Positions 11,901 to 20,500 are shown, counted from the first letter of the stretch. The stretch is DNA of 64,000 bases from Zoroaster sp. YZ-2022 (GCA_029582265.1 CM055823.1:15884060-15948059); one strand, 5' to 3'. A program made the numbers and translations. Notes: generated by a model not told the origin, from the sequence alone.

Positions 11901-14900
11901 CACCCAGACACCCCTCTGCGTAATCCTATGCCCGGAATTTACGCCCATGCTTGGTACCATTGGGGAGTCCTGGGTGACAAGGACCCCCTCAGGCATAATT
12001 ATGCACTCTATTGTGTCTATCTTGGAGTGCCAAGGTCGAGTGGTTTCGTGCATCGGATTTGTGTTCTGATGGCTGAGTCGCCAGAATGTGGGTTCAATCC
12101 CAGCCACACGTGGTGCTTGTGTCCTTGATCAAGACACTTTACCATAATTGCTTCTCTCCACCCAGGGGTAAATGGGTACCTGGTGAGGGCAGAGTTGGTT
12201 TTTGTGTTTGATTAGCCTATTTGCTCAAATGGCAGCAATTGAGCTGTATACTCCCCAGGGAGCTGAGATGGTTTCAGGAATGATTTATGCGCCTGATGAG
12301 CAGGGGTAATAATGTAATGCGCCTTGAGCACCAGTTTGGTGGATATGTGCGCTATATAAGTCCACATTATTATTATTATTATTTGTCATGGAAACAGATT
12401 TGCATTGTATATTTTCATTATTGATGCAAAATAGTAGTTAATATTGGCCTAAACCCTCCTACTACTGCAAGGGTCAAAATCAGTCAAAATGTTGATATAC
12501 TTGCCAAGGTATATCTAGTGCACTTAAAAAGTCAAACACTCTCAAACCTTACGTGTAGTAAGTACATTTACAGGTCAAAATAAGTCGACCGTTTTTTGAC
12601 TGGTAAAAGCATTGTCTGGTATTGTTCAGGGTAGTCAAATGACAGTAAAACCAGTCAAAAATTCTCAGGTATATTTGTGTCAACAGTTGAAACAGGCAGT
12701 TGACTGGTTTTGACCACTGTAGCGACTTGCCCCAAAGTACAGCTATCAGTAGAGGGTTAATACGTTTTGAACTTGGCAGGTTCTTTCTCAAAGGCAAAAA
12801 TAGACGAAATAAACAGACAGACATATACAGTATTACAAACAGCAAGACAAAATAGATACAAAATACATCCATGGAATGGTATGGATGGATCACCACCACT
12901 ATGGGGGATACTGCGACAGAGAAGGTCGTCTGCTCAGAGCAGTAAGGACTTATACGCACTTGATGACAATTTTATCTGTTTAATTACAGAAGGTCTTATA
13001 AGATTAATTAAGTGTAATTACCTAATTACATTGTGACAAGATAATGGGTCTTGAATGCTAAATATAAATTGTGACTATTCCCATTGTTAAATAAAACAAC
13101 CAAATAATTAAATTTTCTTAACATAATGGAATTGCACATAATTTATAGGCCTTCTAAGTCCTTTCTGCTCCACATTGTATGTATAGATTTTATAAGTCCT
13201 TTCTGCTCTGACTCGGCAGGTACTAAATAAACAGACGATTAGCTGTTGAAACTGCTTCATCAATACCAACCTAAATGACCTGTTTTCATGATTGATTTTG
13301 ACAGAGGAGATGATTCCGAGCGACATACCATTCCTGTCCTTGCTACTAGAACACACATCCCTAGATCAGTCCAACGTTAAAGATAAATCCAGTTCATCTG
13401 ACCAGGTGAGTTCACAACAACAAGTGGCCATTTTCGTAGAGCTGCTTTTAATAGCAGAACAGATTGCTTACCAGAATTGGCTGGTTACCAGCCTAACTTA
13501 AACACAAAATGAGTGTACTGGTAATCTTTTTTTCTTTTTTTTAACGCTTAGCAAAACAAATTTGCTTAACAGAAATATTTTCTTAGCGGAATTGGCTGGT
13601 TACCAGTCTAACTTCACACAAACAGGCATGTGAAATCTCCGCGTTTTAGCGGATTTCCGCTTTTTTCATTTCCTCTCCAGATTTTAATTTCCGCTTTTTT
13701 AAAAATCCGCCCGAAAAAAAAAATCCGTTTTTTATTTTGTTGTAAATTGCGCATTGCGTGTAATTATTGTTTCACGCGGATCTCGATCTCGATCGCCGAT
13801 CCGCGGCGTTGGTTCCCACACCAGATACCGCCTGTTGGGATATAGAGCGCAAGTAACCAGCGGTATGGCTGATCGTCACACCGTATTTCGCTGTGTCCTA
13901 CTTCATTGGCTATGGCTGGTGTGTGCTCACGAAGCCAATAGCCAGCGGCCGCGGTCAATTCTCATAGACTTGCGTGTTATTTCCGCAGAGCCAAGGAATT
14001 ATACGGCTAACAACTGCCAGACACACACAACAACCACCATTTTGTATTCTACGTTCATGTGTACCACGTGACACGCATGATTACTACTTAGTACTGAAGT
14101 TCGAAATTTTTTCAATGGTTTAATGGTTTTGTTGTATTGAATCGCCAAGATGTCCGGATCTATGGTGCAGCACAAATGTGATAGTCCAAAGAGGATCAGA
14201 ATTTTGACACCGACGATGATAAAGGAGCAAGGAACTTACTAATCCGTGGAATTGGTCCTGGATGGAATACACCGTAGATCACGATGGACACAAACAGAAA
14301 TTAGGCGATACCATCAGAAAGCTTCAGAAAGTCGGTGTTCTCCATTGACACCGGGTCTTTTTTAGGTTCTCCTCTTTTTTCCTCTTTTTTTATCAAACCC
14401 CACTCACAGGCCTGCACAAAATGAGTGTATTTTGACTGGTAATCTTTTTTTTTTTTTAACGCTTAGCAAAACAAATTGCTTAACAGAAATATTTTCTTAG
14501 CGGAATTGGCTGGTTACCAGCCTAACTTTCACACAAAATGAGTGTATTTTGACTGGTAATCTGTTTTGTTTAACACTTAGCAAAACAAATTGCTTAACAA
14601 AACAAATTGCTTAACAGAAATATTTTCTTAGCGGAATTGGCTGGCTACCAGCCTAACTTTCACACAAAATGAGTGTATTTTGACTGGTAATCTGTTTTGT
14701 TTAACGCTTAGCAAAACAAATTGCTTAGCAAAACAAATTGCTTAACAGAAATATTTATTTGCTTAGCAGAATTGTCTGGTTACCAGTATAACTTTCACAC
14801 AAAATAAGAGAAATTGGGCGTGTGTGAACATCAAGTACAAAATACGCTAATCACTGCCCTAATCGATCAGCGGTGGTTTCACAGCATGCGCCTCGACAGG

Positions 14901-17900
14901 TCATGCACGGAGTGGATAATGAAAGCATTTATTGGTGTATTCTTTATCACAGACATCTTCCGATCAGCCGGACACCCAAGTCTCGTCATCATCACAACAC
15001 TCTAAGGAGTCCTCCCAGAGCCAGCACTCGGTTGCAGAAGACTTCACATGGTGGAATTTGTAAGAATTTTGATATGTTTAATAACCATCGCCACTACACA
15101 GTGAATATTAGCCATTTTAGCCAGGTTTTCAGAATAAGTTTAGACTGGTCCCTGTCTTTATCCTATATCAAGGATATAGACAGGCTCCAGGCGCACATTC
15201 AAGGGGTTTCATTGGATACGCAGCTGAAGATCTGACGTCACGTCAGGGGCGGCTAGCAATTCGCATGCTAGCTACCAGCCAAGGTCAAAGTTGAACATCG
15301 GGGAAAATATGGCGGCTGCATCGGCCAGGATTTGGCGAATTCACGCCGCCTCTAGCTCAAAGTGACGCCAGATCTTCAGGCCAACAGGCTCATGCATAAT
15401 AGGATGTCGCAAACTCAGGCGGCGCTCGCCAGATAGAATTCACTCATTGGTTCATGGATGCGCTGTGCATACATTGAGTGCGTACATGCAGCGTGCATAC
15501 ATGAACCAATGAGTGGTCTTCTTTGCCTCTGAGACGTCAGCGTAAGATCTAACTTATATATTAAGAAATGCTCCAAGCTTCCAGGAAACATTCAACGCAA
15601 CATAATTTGTAACATACAGTTCAAGTTAATGACAGTACAATGCAGTGCAATGAACACGTACTGCATGTACACATATATGTTACGGACAGTAACATCAGAA
15701 GTCTATCACCTTCAGAAAGTGTGCCAGCCTGCTGTAATCCATACCACGGCATTGCACTCCAAATGCGCGCACTCGCACAACGAGCTTGGTTACTGGTTTT
15801 GCTCCCCTGCCCGGCCTGCCATGGCGCATCACGAGATAGGCGCTTCCATCGAAACTAGTTCCTAGAGAACCAGACGCAATCTCAAACTAGACGCAGGCGA
15901 ACCATCAGTTGTGGGGAGAACGCAATCGCTATAAAAGGTGCGCGGCGCGAGGATACAGTTCTCACACACACGGGTAAGTCTCCCAGACTGCAATTGCTTA
16001 TTTTTGAGACTTTACGCATCAGTTTGTGGAACAAAATGTCACGAATGGGCCAAATCCATTGTTCTTGGAGTACTATGCCGTGGACTAGGTTAGTACACGA
16101 GTGGCACACTTCATGTAGGTAACAGACTTCTTGTACTACATGTATGCCATGGACTGGGTTAGTACACGAGCAGCCGGCACACTTGTAGGTAACAGACTTC
16201 TGGTACTACGCCGTGGACTAGGTTAGTACACGAGTGGCACACTTCATGTAGGTAACAGACTTCTGGTACTATGCCGTGGCCTTAGGTTAGTACACATGAG
16301 TGGGTACACTTCAAGTAGGTATTAAAAGACTTCTGTGCAACATATATTGAAGTTAACTTTGAAATACATGTCATTGAGATTGAATTATGTCAAACCTAGA
16401 GGGCAAAAGAATCAAATCAATTGTTTATTCCCCGACTCACATATCCCCATCTATACATATCGTAATACAATGCCGCTGCCACAGGAGTAGATTCTAGCCG
16501 CCAATGAGTCATTGGGCGGGTCTTGGTGGATTAAGGCACCTTCCTTCCTCAAAACTATTCCTGGATAAGTTGCAGGAAAGCTTTCAGCAAAGGGTATATC
16601 ATTTGCAGAAACTGGTGCGGGTGGATTCTTTTCCTAGATAGATTTTTCCCTGATACAAAGCACACATTTTACCTTAATATGTTTATAGACTCCCCACTGA
16701 GCAGTCACGGTTTGGCCAATGATAAGATCTCACAGCCCTTTAGCTGGTTTTGAGAAAGCCAGAGCAACGCTATTTCTGAAGTGTGACATGCCCGATTTAT
16801 TTTGTAAGATTATTGATCAAGGACACCCTAGTCTCACTTGATGTCAACTGAAGAGCCCGATCTTTAGCCCAACAGAACTAATATTGGTTTTACTTATAGT
16901 AATACAGATCCGAAATTCTTCAATACCATGAAGATTTTAAGAATGAAATGTTCTTCGCAATAGTAACAGCACAATCCACTCGGACAGTGACCATTCGACG
17001 CGTAGATCCACCCACGGCAGGGACCACTGCTGGCTTTGGTAGATACTTGATCTCAATGTCTGCAGTTTAGTGCTTCATATGAAACAAATTGCCTGGTCTA
17101 GTTTCAGCACTTTCCGCAAACTTATCCGCAATATATTTGGACTGCAAGTTTGGGGATACTTTGCAAGTTATCCCGGAATAGTTTCGAGAGAAAAGGAATT
17201 GCGCCTCAGACGTCTGCACTAGTAAACAGGAGGTCGTGGGTCTGAATTCCGACAGACACTTTCGGAAAGCACAGAGTGCTCACGGTGCTTCATACACTTG
17301 CTACAGCACAGTGTTACTACAACCCTGTTAAAACTTACTTGTCCATTTTTAATCATTTGTCCACCCTTCCATCTCAACAGAACCCAGCCTTCGCCAAGGC
17401 CGAGAGTAACAGTGATGTCAAGTAGACCTTCTATCGCCAGTTCCAGATGGCACTCGCCTGCTCCATAGTATTTGACCGTCAGCCGACTCTAGAAGAAACG
17501 CTGGTAAGGGGAAACGCATCGCTCTCTGTAAAAAATCGTTGCAGTTTTTATAATGGCAGGGGGTCGAAATTAACACTAGGCCCGCTAGTCCGAGGCTCAG
17601 TGGTTTGTAGCAGCGGGATACCTAGCTGCTGGGTTTGGGTAGTAACACCCAGCCCGGCTAGTCCGAGCCGATGGTTTTGTAGCGGACCACTAGCTGCTGG
17701 GGTTTGGGTGTGTACCACTAGCCTCCGCTAGTCCGAGGCCAGTGGTTTGTAGCAGCGGGACTACTAGCTGCTGGGGTTTGGTGGTAACACTCAGCTCCGC
17801 TTAGTCCGGAGGCCAGTGGTTTTAGCGAGGTGGGACTACTAGGCTGCTGGGGTTTGGTAGTAGCGTGCTAGCCTACTTCAGTCCGAGGCTAGTGGTTTTA

Positions 17901-18909
17901 GCAGCGGACTGCTAGCTGTACTTGGGGTTTGGGTAGTCCGATGGGGATGAAGTGAAAAAAAATACATAAAAACATTCAGTATGATCTCAGCATGATCTCG
18001 GCAAGAACATGTTGCTCACCAGCTCCACGGTTCTATTTCTTTTTTTCTTGTATTTATATTCCTACATTTTTGAGGACTAGTAACTTTTTAACAGAACTAG
18101 TCCTGTAGGCTACCATGGCAATTTTAAGTTAATTTCACCCTTAATGGGAGGACACATCGTCCCTAATTTGCCATAGTGACCAATCTGGCTTTTTTTCAAT
18201 TTTTGGGTTTTCCAGCCCATTAGTACATTCAGGAAGAGACCTGCCATTGTATCTAATCCACATGCATGTGTTATATAGTTTTGGAGATAGAGCATGCATT
18301 CAAATGTCGAATGCTCCAACTGGCTATTTTGCCAATGTGGCAAAGTGACCAATACCGCATTGGTCACTATGCCAACTTAATTCGAGGATTGGTGACTGTG
18401 GGTAAATTAGGGACTTACATGACATGCAATTTACTCACGGTCAGGAGGCAGCCTGCACAGAAAAATGAAAGCACGGTATAACATTGTTTTACTGCCGGGT
18501 GCTGGAACATTTGCCATCAAAGGGCCGAGAGACTCAAGTAGCTTAGGTCAAAACAAAACAAAAAAGTCTCTGGTTACTGGTCTCTGCGGCGTCAACATTT
18601 TTAATTATGTCCAGTTGCAGCCTAAATTACTGGATGGATTGGAATTCTGTCATGCGTGTGTTTAAAATGACTTCAATATCCTTAACTTTGAATGTTAGAT
18701 ACGCAGCGCGGCTGTACACGTGACATGCCATGGGCTACACACTCACAAGCCTCGTGATACATAAATATATAGTATGTGCCAACAAGAGTCCTTGCACATT
18801 TGGCAGTATTTCTGGTTTTTGTTGTTGTTGTTGTTTTTTTTTTGAGTCACTTATCACTTTGATTTTTGTTCCACTTCAGGAGATCCTGCCCACACAGCAT
18901 GAAGTTTAG
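2850..18909 (+). CDS. ATG13: ATG13-like autophagy gene (span of recognised exons)
   Basis: The conceptual product matches metazoan ATG13, the HORMA-domain adaptor of the ULK1-FIP200-ATG101 kinase complex that starts autophagosome formation in the cytosol. Exons in order: 2850-2930, 6063-6182, 7177-7414, 7891-7984, 9268-9381, 10134-10280, 11622-11700, 13307-13405, 14953-15059, 17381-17503 and possibly 18880-18909. The first five cover the HORMA fold. The rest are serine-rich linker with conserved islands (TSFSTSPP, GAF, IPSDIPF, AEDF, TFYRQFQ). Phases agree across most introns (0/0, 0/0, 1/1, 2/2, 2/2, 2/2, 0/0, 0/0). The 5' coding exon is missing. Exon 7177 is frameshifted internally, the junction into 17381 breaks phase, and 17381 has a TAG. 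Sequencing error or decay are both possible. The gene identity is firm; its integrity is not. Confidence 0.9.
2954..3510. mobile_element. TIR element family CAGAAGTCT, copy 1
   Basis: The left end cagaagtctgttacctacat is matched in inverse orientation by the right end atgcaggcaatagacttctg. The inside carries the family landmarks cctgctgtaatcc, ggttgcgggttttg and gggcatcatggga. An extra T-rich and AAG-rich stretch after the left TIR (about 2978-3090) is absent from other copies. Related copies lie at 10443, 15696 and 21540. No transposase frame is visible, so it is non-autonomous. Confidence 0.75.
3540..5105. repeat. Minisatellite, 81-bp unit, about 19 copies
   Basis: Each unit contains ttgattcaaagagagtaag, catagaagcagttttgcc and aacattaccaatgctgtacc. 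Spacing between equivalent points is 81 bp (3834 to 3915, for example), with a few shortened units. Because 81 is a multiple of 3, open frames of up to 359 codons appear on the minus strand and 269 on the plus strand. They carry no domain, are open on both strands, and are best read as a by-product of the repeat. The array sits in an ATG13 intron. A lone diverged unit lies at 57302-57372. Confidence 0.93.
5544..5860. repeat. Minisatellite, 87-bp unit, about 4 copies
   Basis: Units begin tgtaccaaatccatcaaact and run through gctgcttttgttggatt and tagccaagccatggatgc. Starts at 5544, 5630, 5717 and 5804 give an 86-87-bp period. Short inverted sequences flank it (ccaaatccgccaaaa near 5449 and attttggcggattt near 5864). 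The 129-codon frame across it is a by-product of the 3n period. Confidence 0.88.
6063..6182 (+). CDS. ATG13: ATG13-like exon: FNLAI segment of HORMA domain
   Basis: The exon follows acceptor ttgtcacag and ends at GAG before GTAGGAA, phase 0 to 0. It encodes FNLAIYDNPVVKSNVKKLL then AQELPRVGSPLNVEVSLETN, which aligns without gaps to the FNLAI-D-P-V-KKAL-QLP-VG-VEISL-T region of animal ATG13. The phase-0 start joins cleanly to the TGG ending the exon at 2850. Confidence 0.92.
6252..6480. mobile_element. TTAA-flanked inverted-repeat element, copy 1 (complete)
   Basis: TTAA at 6248-6251 and 6481-6484 flanks ends reading agggacaatatcgtcacgg and, in reverse complement, aaggacactatcgtcacg. Complementarity continues inward through caacagggc-tggaa. 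The centre has cacatgataaggtcatatta and gctgctgcataaatgag. Further copies lie at 6620-6761, 45605, 52168 and 56765. The TTAA flank suggests piggyBac-type mobilisation; there is no coding capacity. Confidence 0.75.
6620..6761. mobile_element. TTAA-flanked inverted-repeat element, copy 2 (right half)
   Basis: It starts in the middle of the family sequence (acaccacatgatgaggtcat) and runs to the right end gatgatattgtccc followed by TTAA at 6762-6765. The left half is missing. Confidence 0.7.
6786..7143 (+). mobile_element. tRNA-derived SINE, copy 1 (full length)
   Basis: The head has A-box-like tggtcgagtggtttagtgca and B-box-like gggttcgaaatcc, with the long variable arm of a Ser/Leu-type tRNA. 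The body has cttgagcaagacactttacc, ccaggggtaaatgggtacct and gggagctgagatggtttcag. The tail is (att)n. Other copies in the window: 11004-11122 (-), 12027, 23641, 47641/48047 and 51472 (-). It lies in the intron just before the ATG13 exon at 7177. Confidence 0.92.
7177..7414 (+). CDS. ATG13: ATG13-like exon with two compensating frame shifts
   Basis: The exon follows acceptor acaacccctag and ends in phase 1 before GTAAGA. The middle reads MVLECWSLVLNEICDTNTK then IHYRLANAFGLLLKSL, the ATG13 strand-helix region. From about 7290 the matching frame changes to give CCIRIARHQLGADY and RVISRMSVGEKKLSHLGE, equivalent to the YRLSRKQG-EY-I-YRI-GE-LS-LGE segment. The exon's total length fits its neighbours' phases, so the two shifts cancel. 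One lies at or near 7177-7187, where one extra G in the ggg run would fix it, and one lies near 7285-7305. Base-call errors in runs are plausible; true mutation is not excluded. Confidence 0.88.
7492..7700. mobile_element. hAT-like non-autonomous element, compact copy
   Basis: The left end caggggtcgaaattaacac is opposed by gttagttttgacc at the right. The inside has gtttgggtagtccgatgg, aggactactaa and gatggctaccat. The same landmarks occur in the same order at 17557-18140, where the front part is expanded in tandem. CAGGG ends are typical of hAT elements. No transposase is present. Confidence 0.6.
7891..7984 (+). CDS. ATG13: ATG13-like exon: end of HORMA domain
   Basis: The exon follows acceptor tttatcttcag and ends before GTAAGTGC. 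It enters in phase 1 and leaves in phase 2, encoding FHSLNVGSVATPIGSLVLSV and AYRTKLTLSVQ. ATG13 proteins have the equivalent F-TVRVGTVGTPVGT-TLS-AYR segment, so the alignment is direct. No break is seen. Confidence 0.92.
8800..8893. mobile_element. Short TIR element (tagacctgggcgac ends)
   Basis: The left end tagacctgggcgac and right end gtcgcccaagccta are inverted repeats with two differences. The inside is rich in gacatc/catgat words. Flanks tttgaag and tttcgaag could be an imperfect target duplication. The same right-end wording (cgcccaagccta) occurs at 48035-48046. Probably a hAT-type miniature element. Confidence 0.5.
9268..9381 (+). CDS. ATG13: ATG13-like exon after the HORMA core
   Basis: The exon follows acceptor tcatcctag and ends before GTAAGTTG. 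The incoming single base completes CAA (phase 2 in, phase 2 out). It encodes QLQSSGVGPVSVKDDYYGDT and SPKGRLSATTHPQNYSPG. Length and placement match the ATG13 segment ending in HPCNYRTAG; the first half is divergent, the HP-NY end is clear. The frame was chosen because it joins both neighbours. Confidence 0.75.
10134..10280 (+). CDS. ATG13: ATG13-like exon: conserved TSFSTSPP island
   Basis: The exon follows acceptor cattaccag and ends before GTAAGATA, phase 2 at both ends. It encodes LDESSAMDGSQDLCATSFST directly followed by SPPDAHMLHGYLATSPPSRS. ATG13 proteins carry an ED-QEVCTTSFSTSPP island at this point of the linker. The rest is Ser/Pro-rich and likely disordered, as expected for the phospho-regulated linker. 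Confidence 0.93.
10443..10705. mobile_element. TIR element family CAGAAGTCT, copy 2 (5' part)
   Basis: The left end cagaagtctaatacctacat is followed by the family landmarks cctgctgtaatccatacc, gcttggttgcgggttttg, ggcatcatgggacaggcg and acgcaatctcaaactagacg. The right TIR is missing; sequence changes to the 10707-10990 repeat. Confidence 0.7.
10707..10990. repeat. Direct repeat with 12446-12732 (copy 1)
   Basis: About 280 bp containing gggtcaaaatcagtcaaa, ccaaggtatatct, agtcgaccgttttt and gcagttgactggttttgacc recur in the same orientation at 12446-12732 with roughly 90% identity by eye. The many 'gtcaaaa' words make it partly self-similar. No coding content. Confidence 0.8.
11004..11122 (-). 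mobile_element. tRNA-derived SINE fragment (head, reverse)
   Basis: On the minus strand the tRNA-like head and first body segment of the SINE are present, ending at ttgagcaaaacactttac. The 3' body and the att tail are missing. Confidence 0.75.
11185..11580. mobile_element. Fold-back element with 14-bp TSD, copy 1
   Basis: The arms begin aagtaagactaattgcggtg on the left and end caccgcaattagtcttact on the right. They stay complementary through ttagttctgaaaagaact and into the gacgtttcga/tcgaaacgtc region, with an unrelated or rearranged centre rich in cctccagca. The left end carries an extra unpaired lead (aggtaaaacttatagctttg). The 14-bp flank tttctatcatatat is repeated exactly at 11171-11184 and 11581-11594. 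It sits in an ATG13 intron, so the pre-mRNA would form a long hairpin. Confidence 0.85.
11622..11700 (+). CDS. ATG13: ATG13-like exon: GAF island
   Basis: The exon follows acceptor tttgtacag and ends before GTAAGACC, phase 2 in and 0 out. It encodes GSPALGSDICSGKLGAF and ASPKHTSEP. The KLGAF word lies where ATG13 has RKVGAF ahead of its conserved SLDIPF motif, and the next exon supplies that motif. Confidence 0.8.
12027..12383 (+). mobile_element. tRNA-derived SINE, copy 2
   Basis: The whole SINE is present from gtgccaaggtcgagtggttt to the (att)n tail, with the B-box-like gggttcaatcccag and the body landmarks ttgatcaagacactttacc and aggggtaaatgggtacct. It differs from the 6786 copy mainly by single-base indels. 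Confidence 0.9.
12446..12732. repeat. Direct repeat with 10707-10990 (copy 2)
   Basis: Same orientation and landmark order as copy 1 (gggtcaaaatcagtcaaaat ... gactggttttgacc). It is separated from copy 1 by about 1.7 kb that includes an ATG13 exon, a fold-back element and a SINE. Confidence 0.8.
13307..13405 (+). CDS. ATG13: ATG13-like exon: SDIPF motif
   Basis: The start was taken after the second AG of acagag (13305-13306), which gives phase 0 and avoids a TGA. The donor is GTGAGTTC. It encodes EMIPSDIPFLSLLLEHTSLD then QSNVKDKSSSSDQ. ATG13 has T-LDIPFAMFAP followed by an acidic/serine stretch; in the human protein this neighbourhood contributes to FIP200 binding. The match at SDIPF is clear. 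Confidence 0.85.
13430..14790. repeat. Tandem repeat of ~120 bp units, interrupted by a TE
   Basis: Units contain gcttagcaaaacaaattgct, taacagaaatattttcttag, cggaattggctggttacc and cacacaaaatgagtgtat. About two units lie before 13623 and three or more after 14414, with the hAT-like insertion between them. Some units also double the internal ttgcttaacaaaacaaa. Confidence 0.85.
13623..14414. mobile_element. hAT-like element inserted in the tandem repeat
   Basis: The left end caggcatgtgaaatctccgc and the right end ctcacaggcctg are inverted (CAGGCATGTGA against CAGGCCTGTGAG). The insertion splits a repeat unit: cacaaa ends the left flank and cacaaaatgagtg starts the right flank, giving a short target duplication. 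The inside has a small unrecognised open frame but no identifiable transposase. Confidence 0.7.
14953..15059 (+). CDS. ATG13: ATG13-like exon: LIR-region
   Basis: The exon follows acceptor tttatcacag and ends at TT before GTAAGAAT, phase 0 in and 2 out. It encodes TSSDQPDTQVSSSSQHSKES, SQSQHSVAEDF and TWWN. In human ATG13 this place has a serine-rich stretch leading to DDFVMIDFKPAF, the LC3-interacting region. Here acidic AEDF is followed by TWWN plus a residue completed by the next exon. A W-x-x-L type core is possible. Confidence 0.82.
15224..15379. mobile_element. Inverted-repeat element, ctgaagatctg ends
   Basis: The left end ctgaagatctgacgtcac and right end gtgacgccagatcttcag are inverted. 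The inside gggcggctag and acgccgcctctag also pair. About 156 bp, no coding. Confidence 0.6.
15441..15515. repeat. 16-bp perfect inverted repeat holding CCAAT words
   Basis: Cactcattggttcatg (15441-15456) is exactly repeated in inverse orientation at 15500-15515, around a 43-nt interval rich in gcatac and gtgc words. Confidence 0.75.
15696..16335. mobile_element. TIR element family CAGAAGTCT, copy 3 with amplified tail
   Basis: The left end cagaagtctatcacct runs through all family landmarks to the right end tcatgtaggtaacagacttc at about 16130. The last ~63 bp (gccgtggactaggttagtac to cagacttctg) then repeat about three more times to 16335. It is the most complete copy here. Confidence 0.8.
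17381..17503 (+). pseudogene. ATG13: ATG13-like exon with in-frame TAG
   Basis: The exon follows acceptor tctcaacag and ends before GTAAGGGG. The frame matching ATG13 reads NPAFAKAESNSDVK, then TAG, then TFYRQFQ and MALACSIVFDRQPTLEETL. NPAFAK equals the KPAFSK and TFYRQFQ the TFYREFQ of ATG13, so both sides of the TAG are the correct frame. The previous exon ends in phase 2 but this frame starts in phase 0. One extra A in the aacag-aacc junction would repair it. Either decay or base-call error; transcript data decide. Confidence 0.78.
17557..18140. mobile_element. hAT-like element with internal ~75-bp tandem array
   Basis: The left end cagggggtcgaaattaacac and right end ttaagttaatttcaccc are inverted. 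Between about 17575 and 17935, five imperfect units (cgctagtccgaggc, agtggtttgtagcagcggg, tagctgctggggtttggg) are stacked. The 3' part (aggactagtaa, ggctaccatgg) matches the compact copy at 7492-7700. Taatgg may be a target duplication. Confidence 0.65.
18880..18909 (+). CDS. ATG13: Possible terminal exon of ATG13-like gene
   Basis: After acceptor ttccacttcag the phase-0 frame reads EILPTQHEV and stops at TAG. A one-base shift would continue as EETQVIDFDLICP, which loosely recalls the terminal HEK-REFD-FV of ATG13. The exon is short and the match is weak, so the end of the gene is not settled. Confidence 0.35.
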   Translation, partial: EILPTQHEV

Positions 18910-20500
18910 AGGAGACCCAAGTAATAGACTTTGACTTAATTTGTCCAGTCCCTCTTCCAACTAGCGAGACAGCGAGGAGAGTGACTGATGAAACGGATCG
19001 TGTCAGTGTAGTACTCACATTTTGCAGCCATGCCCATCCATGGTTTTCTCTTTGTGAGTTCCCTCATCCACTCTCTAAGCCCACATCATAGATTGACCAT
19101 AAAATTTAATCATAAGTAAGACTAATTGGGCAGGTGACCCCATGTGAAATTCTCTCATTGAGTGGTAATAAAGCGTTCTGAGAAAGAACTGGAGGTTACA
19201 ACTTGATCGTTTCGATCAGTATGCTCTGATCGTCTCTCAGGAAGAATGCCGGACTCACAGGGAGATGATGCTACTGGATCACACGATGACAGGATGCTGG
19301 AGGATCAGTGCATTACACAGAAGTGCAGTAGGAAACTGACTGGGATCTTTGGAGGGAGGGGGGAGGGGAGGGGAGAGAGAGATGTGCTCACTCGGAACTG
19401 AATCAGCTGTTTACTAAGCACATGGGTGGTTGACTGAGGATATAGGAGATCCTCAGTCTGGGATGGGTTAGAAACTTTGGATATGAAGATCCTTCAGAGG
19501 GTCCCGTTAATAGTAGTGGTCTAAATATCGCTGATGTGTCATTGTGTCCCCTCCCCACATCATTTTATTGGTTCGGACAAAATGAACGCGACTTTGGTTT
19601 GGCCCTATATACAGCCACCATTCTCAATCCAACAAGATGCAACACATGTCAAAATTCTGTTATAATGAAATTTGACTGGAATCGTTCAATCGCACCGATC
19701 CATTAAGCCCCGCCCACCTTAGGAACTGCCCTGTAGACGCTTAACGTAGAGTGGTGACTTTAACATGTCATCGGTGTGTACCCGGGCAAAATGGTACGTC
19801 AATTGTGCTTATTAATGTCACAAAATGTGCTTCAAGGAAACCGAGTGTGAAAGTTTGGTCGTTTTTTCTGCCATTTATATTAAGTCATTGTAGGAAAGTT
19901 AAATTCCGCATGGGAATGGAAAAACATCTCTTGGGAGTAATTCTAGCAACAAATATATAACAGTTATGCCCTACTGTTTTTTTCAAAAGCCATTTATTGC
20001 TTTTACGACCTTCTGGGACAAAAGTTGTACTTTGTACCGGAAAAGAGGTCGTAAGACCTCACGAACCCTTCTTCTTTGCGGGCATATGGCGATGTGATGC
20101 AGCTATTTGAGACATGTCAACATTTTTGGACATGTAGCACCAAGCTTGTGTGGATTGGTCAGTACATAATGAGGCAGAAGGCTTAAGAGGTTCGCAGTCT
20201 ATTTACTGAAACTTTTAACTAGCTCGCTACGTTGCATCAAAAAAAACTTTGGACTTTTTTCAAACAAGTGATGATTCCCGCATGGGCATTGGGAGAAAAT
20301 GTTGGTTATGGTTGCTCGGCAAATACGGTGAACGAAAAGAACCATTGTTTCTAGCCAGAAGGGGCGTGGCCAGGGGGCATTTTCTTTTTTGGGGGTTCAT
20401 GAAGCCAATTTGCCAACTAGATCTTGTAGTCAGGGTTTTCCTAAGTGGTTTCAGAATGGATAAATTTACCGACATAACATTAATATGACCAGACAAATTT
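18910..20500. other. Repeat-poor stretch with a decayed fold-back copy
   Basis: Downstream of the ATG13-like gene. Around 19112-19330 a diverged half of the fold-back family is seen (aagtaagactaatt, cgatcagtatgctctgatcg, then ggatgctggagga). The rest shows only short open frames and no domain. Confidence 0.55.

Noticed and set aside
13854..14071. Open frame with MADRHTVFRCVLLHW inside the hAT-like element
   Set aside because: No transposase motif and no continuation; treated as non-coding filler of the element.
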